In this document: one piece after another, positions 1 to 12,640 of the stretch
Layout of the letters: each line of letters begins with the position of its first letter
Position numbering within the stretch: position 1 is the stretch's first letter
NCBI GenBank assembly: GCA_006384855.1
Contig: VCJN01000188.1
Location: 186,001-250,000, forward strand
Origin: Tetraselmis striata
Lineage: Eukaryota; Chlorophyta; Chlorodendrophyceae; Chlorodendrales; Chlorodendraceae
Length of the DNA stretch: 64,000 nt
Reading direction: 5' to 3'
Translations under genes and position numbers: made by a program
Notes under the pieces: model-generated
Told to the model about the DNA's origin: nothing
The model's input: only the letters and a program-made list of their open reading frames with translations
Database searches by the model: none

Positions 1-90
1 GCACCAGCACCTCGTCCTCGCGCAGGCCGCCCTGCCCGGGAACCGCCACATCCGCGCGGACCTCCAGAACCTGGCGGTGGTGCGCCAGCG
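1..90. other. possible coding exon fragment at window edge
   Basis: Both strands are open and protein-like here. On the minus strand a candidate acceptor (CCGCCAG) precedes a frame reading VLEVRADVAVPGQGGLRED and running off the left edge. On the plus strand a frame reading HLVLAQAALPGNRHIRADLQ leads to a GTGAGC donor near position 88. Only one can be real and I cannot decide which; no family is recognised. Confidence 0.2.
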
Positions 91-429
91 GGGCGGTGGA
101 AGTGAGCACCGCACATCGATACGTCCCATCGGGACACGCCACCGCATGTGGCCCCGGGGGAGGCAGCATCGCCCATCAGTCGCACCATCCTGCGCCCCCG
201 CTGCTCTTGCACTTAGACGCCGATGGCCGATAATATCAATGCGCGCCATGTCTGGTCACGCGAGGGAAAAGACATTGACAATTACCCCGGTTCCCCAGTC
301 CGAGAGACTGCTGATGCACTTGGATGTCCGGTTGAAGCGATATCATCAGGGTATTTTGGGCTCGGTGCAACTACCCACATATTCCCGATAGGATGCGTGT
401 AACACTGACGGGGACTGACTGCCCTCCAA

Positions 430-451
430 CCCCCCCCCCCCCCCCCCCCCC
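430..451. repeat. poly(C) tract, 22 bases
   Basis: Uninterrupted run of 22 C, then T and seven more C. One of nine long G/C homopolymers in the window. Confidence 0.95.
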
Positions 452-983
452 TCCCCCCCGCCTCCCCGCCCCTCGTTTCCGCTTTCGGATTGACGTGTTT
501 GCAATTATCACCAGTCGCGGTGTGCACCTACGAGGCTCGCGGCCGGAGGTTGAAATAATAGAGCCGCGGCAGCGCACCTCAGACGGCGCGCCGTACGTGG
601 CGTAGCGCGCCGCAATCATGGTCGCAGGAAGTCCGGCAGCATCGGAGTCGTCGCCCTGGTGGGCACCCGGTGTTGATGCCACCGCCGCCAAGTGTAGTGA
701 CCTTCCCGAAGCGGCTCGCCGCCGGTGGGGGATCGGCGGGCGAGTGGCCGTTGGCGGCCGGCGAGGCGGGAAGCATCGGGCTTGGACGGCCGGTGTCGGA
801 GGGGTGGCGCAGCCGCGTGTGGCGGTCGAGACCGTGCCATAGGCGTGGTGGGGACAAAGCATGCTGCCAAATTTGGCGTGTTGGACGTGACAGGCACACG
901 CACCTTTGCCTGGCATGCAAGCAAGGGAGGTGCTCGGGGTCCCTCTCGGCCACAGAGTCATGAACCGCCGCGATCGTCATCGG

Positions 984-1014
984 TGCTGCTGCTGCTGCTG
1001 CGCTGCTGCTGCTG
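984..1014. repeat. CTG trinucleotide microsatellite
   Basis: About ten (TGC)/(CTG) repeats with one interruption (GCGC) in the middle. No convincing coding context. Confidence 0.9.
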
Positions 1015-1032
1015 ATATGCTGGGCGCTACTC

Positions 1033-1105
1033 GCGCGTATGGAGATTGTTTTTTTTCGCCCCCGGGACAGGACTACCTGGCACCAGAACAGGCGCGTATG
1101 GAGAT
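1033..1105. mobile_element. short insertion flanked by 14-bp direct repeats
   Basis: The 14-mer GCGCGTATGGAGAT occurs at 1033-1046 and again at 1092-1105. The 45 bp between them hold a T-run followed by a CCCCCGGGACAGGA..TGGCACCAG block. That block is the reverse complement of the repeat found at 9356-9420 and 11128-11190. This looks like a small solo piece of that repeat bounded by a target-site duplication. Confidence 0.55.
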
Positions 1106-3127
1106 GTCCCTACAGGGTACCCGTACGGTACCCGTACCCGGCCGGACAGCATGATGTAAGAAAATCTAAATAATTACATGAGCTAGCAGCAGAAGGCGAT
1201 ATCGGAAATCACCAAAATAAAAGGCAATCAGAAAGGTCCTCTACAGCGACTGCGGGGTGGAAGCAGTAACATGAGAAGACGCAGAGTGGGCACGAGCACA
1301 CGCATCAGACTTGGCCATCTGCACACCGGCAGAGAGAATGCCGCCCAGGGTACCATGCACGCAAGCCGAGACCCGCTGCAACAGCCCCCGCCGTGTGCGC
1401 GACAGGTGACGGCGGAACTCAGCAGGTTGGCCGGCGACAAAGTTTCGAAGTGCCTGAACGGATTGACCACGAAGAAAGCAAGAGGTCGGGGCGGAAGGAC
1501 CGCCAGGGAAGTTGCGCACAGCCAACAGCACCGCGAAGATGTAAGAAAATCTCAAATGGGGATAGAGAATAGCACACAGCTACTTGGTTTTGCACCCTTG
1601 CGCACTCAGAGCTCGGTTTTATTTGCACTTTTGCTCGCGAGTTTGTGCGCGCGTGATGGTGTGATGATGTCACAAAAATCCAGCAGTTGTTGCAATCAAT
1701 ACTCGTAGAAGCGGTCCAAAATTTAATAATTTGGAAGTAGTGTTTCACAAGAGGCCGCAAGTATACTCTCCCACAAAAGCTTAGCCCTATATACACCAAT
1801 CTGCATATTATGAGGGGCGCATCCCTGCGCACTAGCATATAGCCAAAACCACGTGCAGTCTTTTACTTATATCGAAGCTTTGTTTCCATCATCTTGGTTG
1901 CAGCGTACTCTCCGACACTACGTTGCGCTGATGATTATTTTACACAGTGCTTTTTCCCACTACTCACAGTGAAGAAATGCCGCTTTTCAACAGAAAAGCC
2001 ACAATGCGATTGCACGTGTTTCGGCTTCATGGGGACGTGCATGCCCCCGAGCTTATACGCACGGACAGCATGATATAGCAAATGAAGAAACCGTGGGAGC
2101 GTCGTGCTATATTTGGGTGATGATGTGGCATCGAAGCCCTGCACGCGCCACTAGCCCTAAAGTGTTGTCAGTGCTCGAAAAGTCTAAATCCGCCGCAGTC
2201 CATCGGTAGCATGAGACGCGACACGCTATATGGCCCAAGCTTCACCATGTGTATAGCCCATATCAAAGTCCTTCCGACGCACTACTGCCACGACGCAGCG
2301 CGGGAGGTGTGGGAGGAAATAAGATAGGCATTATTGTGCCTAAGCACCGATTACTGCGAAATGAATCGCAGAAATGTCTACGCAGAGCAAAAATGTCTGC
2401 TAACTTTGGGGAAACGCTATAATCATTATGCAGAGTTTTTCGCTGACTTCAGACCTATAGTGGGTTGGAGCCTGAGGCACTATGGATTGCACCTAGGTGC
2501 TGTTACGGGGCCTAACATGGGACTCCTAAGTTTGAAAACAATATCATGGGCCTCCTACGTCAGGTTTCTGGGCTCGCAGACCCCTGAAACGTTACCAAAC
2601 GGCTATTCCGATCGCGAAAAACCCGGGAAATGTAGGAGTTCCCTGGCTTGGATTCAAACGCTTTAACCATGCGGTTTCCAACGCGACCTTCGTACGCCTC
2701 AATACGACACCGTTTCGCAAACATATGCCTCTTGGCACACCTCCCAAAACTGCGATTGCATCAATTTTTCCAACACTGACAGCGCTTAGATTCATGTATT
2801 ACCCTCTCGCGCAGAGACTCATTTTTTAAAAATTAAAAACACGGAGTGGTCGCATGACACCACTACTATGTCGAGGAATGTGGAAGAAAATCGCACCTAT
2901 TATACTGTTGTCTATATGCTCCGAACCCGCTTACAGTGCTAAAATGGGGCACTGTTGCAGCTGTTCTACCACTTAATCACATACTTCTCCGCGCCAAAAT
3001 AACCGACATATACCAACTATTCAAAACAATGCACCCAGTAGCTATTGCGTGTACCTGCGGTTGGTTGACTGGCATCTAATGATATTGTCGTATACCCGCG
3101 CAACAGTGAATGCCTGCGTGTTGATTC

Positions 3128-3150
3128 GGGGGGGGGGGGGGGGGGGGGGG
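3128..3150. repeat. poly(G) tract, 23 bases
   Basis: Uninterrupted run of 23 G in non-genic DNA. Confidence 0.95.
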
Positions 3151-3218
3151 AGGGACTTATGTGGGGGGTGTAGTCTGCAATAGTTCTGCTACAACTCAAT
3201 ATCTCCGCCACCCAGACT

Positions 3219-3340
3219 CAGTTGTCCTGAGGGTCTGCTATCTCTCAACCGCGACGGGAAACACAATGTTATTACAGTGTACGCTACCGGCCTGCCTCCT
3301 GTGTTGCCCAACCCCTCCTTCATGCAACCCGGGACTGCCC
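3219..3340. repeat. interspersed repeat copy 1
   Basis: Similar to 14818-14940. Shared blocks include the TCTGCTATCTCTCAACC-like block, GGGAAACAC versus GGGAACACT, GCTACCGGCC, and TGTG followed by CCAACCCCTCC. Part of the same block recurs at 22497-22550. The family is unknown. Confidence 0.5.
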
Positions 3341-5145
3341 CTCAATTCTGCTAACGATGCATGTCTGCGCAGCTCGTCTCCATCTTCCACGCCTAGCCCA
3401 ACTTAGAGCTACATGCGGCCTCTGTTTGTTGGTGCTCTAGGTGCAAGCCTCGGCCCGTTGCTCGGGTAGGCGTCGAGCCAGGGCGGCGCTATGTTGCCGC
3501 CCATTCCCATCGGCGAATTTCCCGCAGAGGAAGCGCAAAGGGCCTGACAGACGCAACTGCCGTGGGCGGCGTCCGGCCCGCCCTCTGCTCCGTACATGGG
3601 CCTCCACCACCGATATATGCCGCCTCTGGGCAGCCTTATGGGGAATAGTGCTTGGTGGCGTAGTGGTGGATTGTTTCGGTGTATGTGTGACTGCAGTATT
3701 TCGGTATCTGTATATCCAGCCGCCATTTGCATGCTCCTGATAAGTGCGCCACCATGGGATCCGCATACTTTGCGACCCTACAGGCAGCGCAGTGGTGGCT
3801 GCCCGGCTTCGCGTACCACTACCGTTGTCAACACAATACGAATAGCAAATGCAGAGGGCGCGCACGACGGGGCCTTCAAAGGCGCTCGTACTATGGGAGG
3901 CGTCATCACGCTGCGAAGCGCTTCTATACACGTCAGTGATTCGCACGTTCGATCACAATTTGCGCCTGGTGACATGACGCCCATTCTAGGGGGAAGAGAA
4001 AGATCAATTACAAATAATGTTCAGAACGTAACAATCCCCTCGCTGCTCTACTAGATGTTGATGTGCCGAGTAGGGATGCGGGGGCGGAGGGGGTGGGATT
4101 CCTCCGCGCAAAGCGGGTTGAGGGGCCGTTACCCTCACAACTTCCCTCACACCAAGGAGAATGGGCGCGTGGAGCTTGGGCATGGAGTTGTATATAAGGG
4201 GCACGGCCCACGAGGAGTCGCTATGCGAGCCGTTGGGATGGGGGGAATGGGGACATGGCCTTCATCTAAGGTCTGCATGCTACAGGCGACGGGCATGGGG
4301 CATGCATGTTGAGTCCGCGGCCGTGCGTGAAGTAACGACTCAAAGCCACTTGACCTTGCTCCGCCGCGGCTGTGAGCATATATGGGGGACGAGCACCTAA
4401 ATGGCTCAACCGCGGAGGTGAGGGTGACTGGAAGTGCTCGGAGCATCTTACAGTGGGAGTAGCAGCGAGCCGGGCTCGAGCTGCGGGGACTGCGGACATG
4501 AAGAGAGTGGAGGCAGAGCGCCCGGCGGGCCGGGAGACAGGTGCGCCCGACATGTGCCTGAACAGTGCTGTATCGGCCGGTGCTAGGGTATCGGGCAGAT
4601 TCCAACAGCACCATGCCAAAGCGTTACACCGTATGCGGGCTCATGCAGCCGGGCTGTAAGACAGCTGGCCTGCGTTGCTTTTAAAACACCGGCAGGAAGA
4701 AAGCTGTGAGCAACTGCAATTTCAGTACGCCTAATCATGGACGATGGCGTTGTTGGTTTAGGGTTTCTGAGCCCTTGACAGAGAGTTGCGGACTCTCTGG
4801 GCACTGAGGCACTCGGAGACTGATCCTCATTTTGAATTTCCTGGGTATACTCATACTAGTGCCGGGTGCGAAGCTGTACACGAGTACCCTGCACGGGGTA
4901 CAAGGAAACTTACTCGGCCAGCCACTCTGTGGATCGCAGTCCTAACAATGATTCCACAATGAACTAGCGACTATGGCCGCTTGGTTCACCATCCTACACA
5001 GAGAGGGGATCCCCCGCTGATGACCCGTTGCTCGTCCAAGCTTGGAATAATTCCGCCGGGCAGCATCGGCGCTGCAGGAGTGCATGCCCTGGGTCCCTCT
5101 CCTCCATTTGCAGTATATTCGTCATACGCGACGACACAGCTTTCA
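3341..5145. other. no gene recognised
   Basis: Several short frames overlap on both strands (for example 3437-3946 minus and 4147-4614 minus), but none shows a domain, consistent codon preference or splice pattern. Nothing else stands out. Confidence 0.45.
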
Positions 5146-5455
5146 TCCGAGTGACGTATTGCCTGGACAGCCTGAACTTAGCGGTGTCGAGATGATTCAA
5201 GATTGATGAAATAAATATTTTAGTATGAATAGACCTAGCAGGAAATTCAGCAAAATGAGGTTAATTTCCCCAATCCCCTATTAGAGCCCTGAGATTCCGC
5301 ACTTTTGCGGCCCATCGTCCATGATTAGGGGTGGCATCTCGATGGGACGGATGTGACTCAGACTGACTGAGCCATGCCACAGCATCCAATTCATCAGTCT
5401 TGAATCATCTCGACACCAAGTTCAGGCAATAGGTGCAGGCAATGAGTCACTCGGA
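5146..5455. mobile_element. MITE-like hairpin with long inverted arms
   Basis: The arm at 5146-5211 is an imperfect inverted copy of 5390-5455. Both share a TCCGAGTGAC start, then TTGCCTG, TGCCTGAACTT and a GGTGTCGAGATGATTCAAGA core. The 178-bp loop carries a further imperfect palindrome around GACTCAGACTGACTGAG. No coding capacity is seen, which fits a miniature inverted-repeat element. Confidence 0.6.
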
Positions 5456-5660
5456 ACGCTTCATGTACACTCGCTAACTAGTACGGGCGCCAGAGCACAT
5501 ACGACAAACCTATCCGGACACCCGATAGACTTCGAAACGCAGTCGCTGTGCACTGGTTTCATTCCGCGTGGATGAACAGCGGGCCCTCTTCCAAGGTTTT
5601 TGTCTTTGGAGGGGCATCGGCACCCGGAGTCGTGCGGCTTGACTCAAGCCGCAAACAAAG

Positions 5661-5684
5661 CCCCCCCCCCCCCCCCCCCCCCCC
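5661..5684. repeat. poly(C) tract, 24 bases
   Basis: Uninterrupted run of 24 C, about 330 bp beyond the 3' end of the ARL5-like gene. Confidence 0.95.
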
Positions 5685-6014
5685 GGCGTACCTCCCCCGC
5701 TACTCAAACACTCCACCAGACTCCAGGGAAAGTGCCGTATAGTGGCGAAGCTCACGGCCCTGCCGTATGCACCAACACGGCATGGCGGCACTTCAGCGGG
5801 TTCCGTCGGTCTGGACACTCGCCGGCATCCCGACCCACCCACGGGGTTTGGGGCACTCTTTGACGGCATGCCGACGACGCGAGACCGTGGGGCTGGATGC
5901 AGCGGTTACACGGGCCAAGCGGCGGCGCCAGCATGGCCAGGACCCGCGAGCGGTTCCCCATGGCGGCTCGTCCCTGGCATATGCGCCCAACAGGTAGCCA
6001 TTGCCCGAGCGCGC

Positions 6015-7731
<1,717 letters not shown>

Positions 7732-8306
7732 CCCGACGTGGCCTCTCCGCAACTGCCCGCCCCTCTACCCGCCCCCTTATGCCGTCACCCCGGACCAGCG
7801 CTGACCGGAACCGTCCTCACGACTCTGGGCCTCCGTACTTCCCCCGCGTTGCCGAGGGCAGCCTCATGTGTCGGTGGGCGCGTCCATGGGGGCGCGGCGC
7901 CACCGGCGCGAGCGCAGCCACAAGAGGGTCAACTTATTCGGAGCTGCTGCTGGCTGCGGCTGACAGCGCGTCAAGAGGCCGGGAAACCGGCGCCGCGAAG
8001 CAGGGCTGGCGCGAAGCCTGGCTGACGCTGATATAGAGGGGCACACGGGTGATTTTGGTGGGCTGCGGCTTGGCCTCGTCTGGCTGAGCGCCGCTGGGCG
8101 TTGTAGGGATGACCACCTGCGCACCGGAACGGCCGGCTGCGCCGCGATGGACGACGACTAAAGGGTATATATAATTACCCGTACCAGTATTTCGTGCCCG
8201 TACCAGTATTCCATCCCGCCTACTACAGGGATGCGGGCCGCTTTTAGGCGGCTTGCTGTGTTGATTTTCTAATTCTGGGGAACTGCCCTTTTTGTAATTC
8301 ACACCA
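7732..8306. other. ARL5 upstream region, no other gene seen
   Basis: GC-rich DNA upstream of the ARL5-like start, presumably holding its promoter; no core element can be assigned. Frames at 7779-8036 and 7864-8124 look like shadows. A short CCCGTACCAGTATT direct repeat lies near 8180-8213. Confidence 0.4.
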
Positions 8307-8365
8307 GTATTTCGTAGGATTTATACCCCGTATTTATACGACAGGGTATAAACCCTACGAAATAC
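8307..8365. repeat. hairpin, 21-bp arms
   Basis: Positions 8307-8327 (GTATTTCGTAGG..) and 8345-8365 are inverted copies with one mismatch, separated by 17 bp. It stands 124 bp left of the palindrome-filled element. Confidence 0.8.
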
Positions 8366-8488
8366 TAATACAGGTAATACCCTATATGTACTACATGTGT
8401 CAAAAGTAATATGGACGGGTTTTTGCCTGACGGCTCAACTTAAAATCAGTGCCCCACGCGGTACAGCGAGCTGTTCGGTATTGGGTGT

Positions 8489-9344
8489 ATATGTTAAGAC
8501 CCAGGTACGAAAATGCCCTGATGTGTATACACAGGGCATTTAGGTGCCCATTGTATACACAGGGCATTACCTTGTATGCCCTATGTACACACAGGTCACT
8601 TGCTTGCATTGACGTGTGTACACGCAGGTCACTTTGACCATGACATGTGTAACAAAATGCCCCCGCACACAAATCATATACCATGCCACATAAGTCTTGG
8701 CATGCAGAAAATTCGTGCCTGTCCTTACCTTGACGCCCAAGAAACATGTTTTGGCGCCATGGGGCATTCTACAGTGTGCAAGCCTCCCGTTGAGGAGGCG
8801 GCCGCTTCTTGCGGCTATCGCACGTGTATATATAACTATACACGGGTCACTTACAATCGCCATGTGTACACATGTGCACAGGTCATGGAAAATGACCCAA
8901 GTGCGAACATCGCTGCCTTGTTTGTACACAGGTCATATGACATATGACCCGCCAAGTACATGTTTTCACCCAGACCATTTCACAGATCCCCATGTGCAAA
9001 CAAGGTGTCGGGCTTTAGGTATCGTTGGTGACCCGTGTATACACATGTCGATACCGTAATGACCTGCGTGTACACGGGTCATGATCACTTTGACGTGTTT
9101 GTACACGGGTCATAAAAAGTAACATGTGTGTACACAGATCAAAGTAAACATGACCCGTGTACACACAGGTCATTACGGTATCGACCTGCTGTCTATACAC
9201 AAATACAGGCAAAATAATGACCTGTGTGTACACATGTCAATTAAAAATATGACCTTTGTATACACAGGTCAAATTGATGACCTGTGTATACACAGGACGA
9301 CCTGTGTGTAGACAGGGCATTTTCGTACCTGGGTCTTAACATAT
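8489..9344. mobile_element. TIR element packed with 22-bp palindromes
   Basis: Perfect 32-bp terminal inverted repeats lie at 8489-8520 and 9313-9344, starting ATATGTTAAGACCCAGG. The 856-bp element holds about 18 copies of a 22-bp palindrome built from half-site TGACCTGTGT meeting its complement at a central RTAC. Clear copies start at 9029, 9060, 9091, 9120, 9151, 9218, 9250 and 9278. The first five are spaced 31, 31, 29 and 31 bp. In the left part a variant half-site GCCCTGTGT is used. No protein is encoded. The structure fits a non-autonomous DNA transposon with subterminal protein-binding sites. No target-site duplication is evident. Confidence 0.75.
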
Positions 9345-9355
9345 GTAACAAAACT

Positions 9356-9420
9356 AAACGGCCGTCGTAGAGACGCTGCAAGGGTTTCACTACTGGTGCC
9401 AGTCCTGTCCCGGGGGCGAA
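9356..9420. repeat. flanking repeat of recombinase element A, left copy
   Basis: About 63 bp starting AACGGCCGTCGTAGAGACG and ending CCCGGGGGCG. It is repeated in direct orientation at 11128-11190 and, shortened and inverted, at 1050-1089. It immediately follows the palindromic TIR element. Confidence 0.8.
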
Positions 9421-9442
9421 AAAAAATTAATAATGCTTTAAT

Positions 9443-9758
9443 ATTTCAAAGTTGAGTCTGGTTTTGCCAAAAAAGTCGTGCAGGCTGTTGTACACGGATA
9501 GGAGCCGAAACTGGCAGGAAGGTTAAGTGAAATAAGCGTGGAGGGAATGCGGAGTATGCGAAAACTGGAAGATGGCAGGCTCAGCTGTTCTGGCTGCTTT
9601 TATGTCTACTCGTGCTGCACCTACCCAAAAAGGGCGCAACAACAGATGCCTAGTTCCCGTACCACTGAGCAACACTTGTAGCTAAAAAGCGGTTAGGTCA
9701 AGGGAGGAAACCCCATAAACTAGTTTAGATCATTTCAAAGTTGAGTCTGGTTTTGCCA
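9443..9758. repeat. pair of identical 27-bp direct repeats (9443-9469, 9732-9758)
   Basis: Both copies read ATTTCAAAGTTGAGTCTGG and continue to GTTTTGCCA. They lie past the 3' end of the recombinase remnant and resemble the B1/B2 pair of the element at 23-27.9 kb, which also ends in GTTTTGCC or GTTCTGCC. A near copy sits at 19194-19221. Confidence 0.8.
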
Positions 9759-10956
9759 GTCTTGAGCAAACGGAGAGAGCGGTGGATTGACGGAGAAGAG
9801 GTAGCGCCAAGTCATGAAGGGGGCATCGGGAAGGCCACCGCTGCGGAGTCTTGTTGGACTTGGAAGTGGCGTAGGGGGGCGACTTGGCCAAAGAAGAACC
9901 ATGCGCCAGGTGAAGGAAGGACGTTGGGGTCGATGTAGTCCGGAACGACGTCTGAGTTAGTGGCTCAACCGCCTTGGTAGCGAATGTGGGACAATGGAAC
10001 TCCGATGGCATTGGCAGCATACGCTGCTCCCTTGCGAAGACTGTGTGATGTCCATGAAGTGCCGGTGATGGGAGGGGCAGCACCGACAAGACGGACGGCT
10101 GTACCGCAACGGGGGCACCGGGAAGGCCACCGTTGCGGAGTCCTGTTGGACTTGCTTTGGAAGTGGCGGAGGGGCGCGATGTGACCGAAGAAGAACCACG
10201 CGCCAGGTGAAGGAAGAACGTTGGGGTCGATGTAGTCCAGAACGACGTCAGAGTCAGTGGCCCAGCCGCCTTACCTTGGCAGCGAATGTGGGACAGTGCA
10301 GCTCCGATGGCATTAGCGGCAGACGCTGCTCCCTTGCGAATAAGGCTGTGTGAGCTCCGGGAAGTGCCGGCGGTAGGGGCAGCACCGACAAGACAAACGT
10401 GTGTAGAGAGCCAGTCCGACATTGTAGCGGCGGTCCAAGATTTGGACTGCTCGCTTGGGGTGACCGCCCAGAAGTTTGTCTCGGCCAAGGCAACCGGAAC
10501 CAGGGAGCAGAATGTACATGGTCGATGAAGTGGTGCAGGAGACGTGCAACGCGGGGGTGTCTTGACACTGGAAGGAGCAGCACGCGCACGTCGCCGGAGC
10601 CCCATCGACCAGCGCGGCCTTTCTCGCGGTACACATTCAGGGTAATGTTGTATTCGTCGACCATGCACATCCCGCACTCGGCAAGACACGCCAGTAAGTC
10701 CCCTGGCAAAGAGCATGAAGTTGAGAACCGAGGCCACCGGGGCTCGGAAGTTGTACTGGTACTCCGGGGTGGGAGCAGACACAATCAGCAACTCTGCCTG
10801 CTCGACGAAGCTGTAAGCGACATCAGCGGGCAAGGGGACTCGCAATGGGGCAGCCTCCAGGCGGCGCTGCCGTAGCATTAGCCCACGACGAGCTGCGGTA
10901 AGGTGCGGGCTGTCCTTAGCGATCGGGTCGAGGTTGTGCAGCTCGAATGTCGGCAT
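9730..10956 (-). pseudogene. decayed tyrosine recombinase, element A
   Basis: Minus-strand remnant of a DIRS-type tyrosine recombinase (site-specific DNA integration and circularisation). The N-terminal part from Met at 10956 reads in one frame (PTFELHNLDP...); the core EYNITLNVYREKG lies in a second frame, and the HSLxRKGAASAANAIGAALS catalytic block (family motif H-x-x-R) in others. The C-terminal block DPNVLPSPxAWFFFG matches the intact element at 23.4 kb. Several frameshifts and a 292-bp internal tandem duplication make it non-functional. No reverse transcriptase is present between the flanking repeats, so it is either a Crypton-like element or a deleted DIRS. Confidence 0.75.
9819..10402. 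repeat. tandem duplication inside recombinase remnant, 292-bp period
   Basis: The stretch beginning GGGGGCATCGGGAAGGCC at 9819 recurs at 10111 as GGGGGCACCGGGAAGGCC, and similarity continues for the full 292 bp. It duplicates the recombinase catalytic and C-terminal blocks. Confidence 0.85.
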
Positions 10957-11127
10957 GTAACCAGATCATACTCCACCATCACACCAGTGGAATAGCACTC
11001 ACTCTCTCCACCACGCGCACCTTCCCTCACACAGCAGTAGTTGATGTCTTTTCATCCCCGGAACACGACAAACAATAGTGTGTACCGGTACTCTTTCGTA
11101 ATTGGATCGCTGCCGTTGTGAAACTGT

Positions 11128-11190
11128 GAACGGCCGTTGTAGAGACGCTGCTAGCGTTTCATTGGTGCCAGTCCAGTCCCGGGGGCGGGA
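11128..11190. repeat. flanking repeat of recombinase element A, right copy
   Basis: Direct copy of 9356-9420 with a few substitutions. The two copies bracket the recombinase remnant, 1.77 kb apart. Confidence 0.8.
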
Positions 11191-12640
11191 AAGTACAGGT
11201 ACGGACGGCCTCGTATTTTTATATTTTAGTAGGGGGCCTTCGCGGAAATTGGACGCTCACTTTGGATCAACAGATTCGCGTCCCAAGTCTCGCGCGGGCC
11301 TAGTCAGCATGTAATCGTCACATGCTGAGGCGGATTACCAGCGCCACCACCGCGCCGCCCACCACACCGGCGCAGACGCCCACATGCACACGCACTCCAC
11401 TCTCAGGTCCCCGTACGTCCGCTGCGCAAGCGCCGACGCGCGTAGGTATCTGTCGCTAGCGTCACCATGGTCCGCCGGGTGGGAAACGGCCGGCAACAGC
11501 TTGACGCATTGCATGAGTTTAAGACGGTGGCGGCCATCTTCGCTACGAGTGCACGCAAACCGCGGCTCGCATGAGTATGCATGCCGCACCTTATCCAGCA
11601 TCTGCGGATCTACCTGCGGCTGCAACAGCGGGCTTTTAGAGCATGGACGGCACATTTGAGGTAGCTAGAACTCGATCTCGACGCGGAGAGCGCTAGCGAG
11701 CGGGTTTCTCAAGACACGTTCCGTGTGAAGCCCGAGGAGTTCTGCAGAATACGCGACTCGCTACATGTGCCAAGCGTAATGCGCTACCCCAATCGCGGCG
11801 CCAAGTTCACATGCACTACGGCGCTGCTGGTTTTGCTGGCTCGACTCGGCACTGCCGGCGCGCTGCATAGTCTACCCCGGAAGCTGCGCATGAACCCGGA
11901 GCGCACACGGCGTACCAGTACCGGGATAGTGCGCGCGAATTGCTAATTATGTACGAGAATGCTTTATACGGGCCGCGCGCGACGCGTCCAGCACACAGCA
12001 AACTCCCTCACGCACCCCGAGCTGCACATAGTGCGCTCGCCGCCAGTGCGCGCAGCCAATGCGCATCACGACCCCCGGAGCGCGAACCCCATCCCTTGGG
12101 TACACATAGCTGGCGGTGGTCGGGCAAGTGGCGCCCACAGTGGTCAACACCGGCTGCGCACTCGGCCGCATCAATTACGGATGCCGCCCTTTTTGCCCAC
12201 TCACGCACCTCAGCCCACCCACGCCAAACAAAATCGGAGACAACTCGGCACCGATCTCACCCGACACGGACCCGATATCGCTAGAGGGAGGGGAAGATGA
12301 AGTCGTTACCGTGGCGGATTTTTTAGTTACTCCGATGTTCTCTCGCACTGTCCGTCGATGCTACATGGGGTAGGAGGCTGAAAACCCGGCGCGTTGACGC
12401 AGCGCCCCAACGGTATGGCGCGGCGCGAGAACTGCGCTTTGTGCGTTCTAGACATTTCGGCCAACCAGCCCGCCGCCTCCGAATTCTACCGGCATTGTGG
12501 CAAGTCAGCCGCAATAGACGGATTGGCAGTGTTAGGCGAGGAGGCGCTGCACGACCGAGGCAATGTACGGCCGCTTTGAACAGCCGCCACAAGCGGGGAG
12601 GCTTGAAGCCCGTGACAACGACCTTTCGCGGCGTGCCAGC
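11191..12640. other. no clear gene; weak coding traces
   Basis: Short frames occur on both strands. A plus-strand frame at 12116-12373 contains an acidic segment (SLEGGEDEVVTVADFLVTP) that looks like real protein but matches nothing I recognise. It may be the upstream part of the remnant at 12.6-13.2 kb. Confidence 0.3.

Larger units (their letters stand above)
91..3127. other. no gene recognised
   Basis: Only short overlapping frames with no family resemblance are visible. The stretch contains the 22-base C tract at 430, a CTG microsatellite at 984-1014, a small insertion with a target-site-like repeat at 1033-1105, and a tandem GGTACCCGTAC motif near 1116-1135. The 110-residue frame at 2334-2666 (plus) has no recognisable domain. 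Confidence 0.5.

Noticed and set aside
371-961. 196-residue minus-strand frame
   Set aside because: Runs through the poly(C) tract as poly-Gly; Arg/Pro/Thr-rich, overlapped by equally long frames on the other strand; no domain or splice support.
2592-2700. B-box-like GTTTGAATCC on the minus strand, possible tRNA or tRNA-derived SINE
   Set aside because: No A box at the right distance and no acceptor-stem pairing could be found.
8489-9344. CRISPR-like array or nuclear-receptor response elements (AGGTCA half-sites)
   Set aside because: The repeats are palindromic and variable with only short spacers, and the genome is eukaryotic, so CRISPR does not apply. AGGTCA matches the receptor half-site by sequence only, and the 10-bp spaced inverted arrangement with no supporting context is not evidence of such a site.
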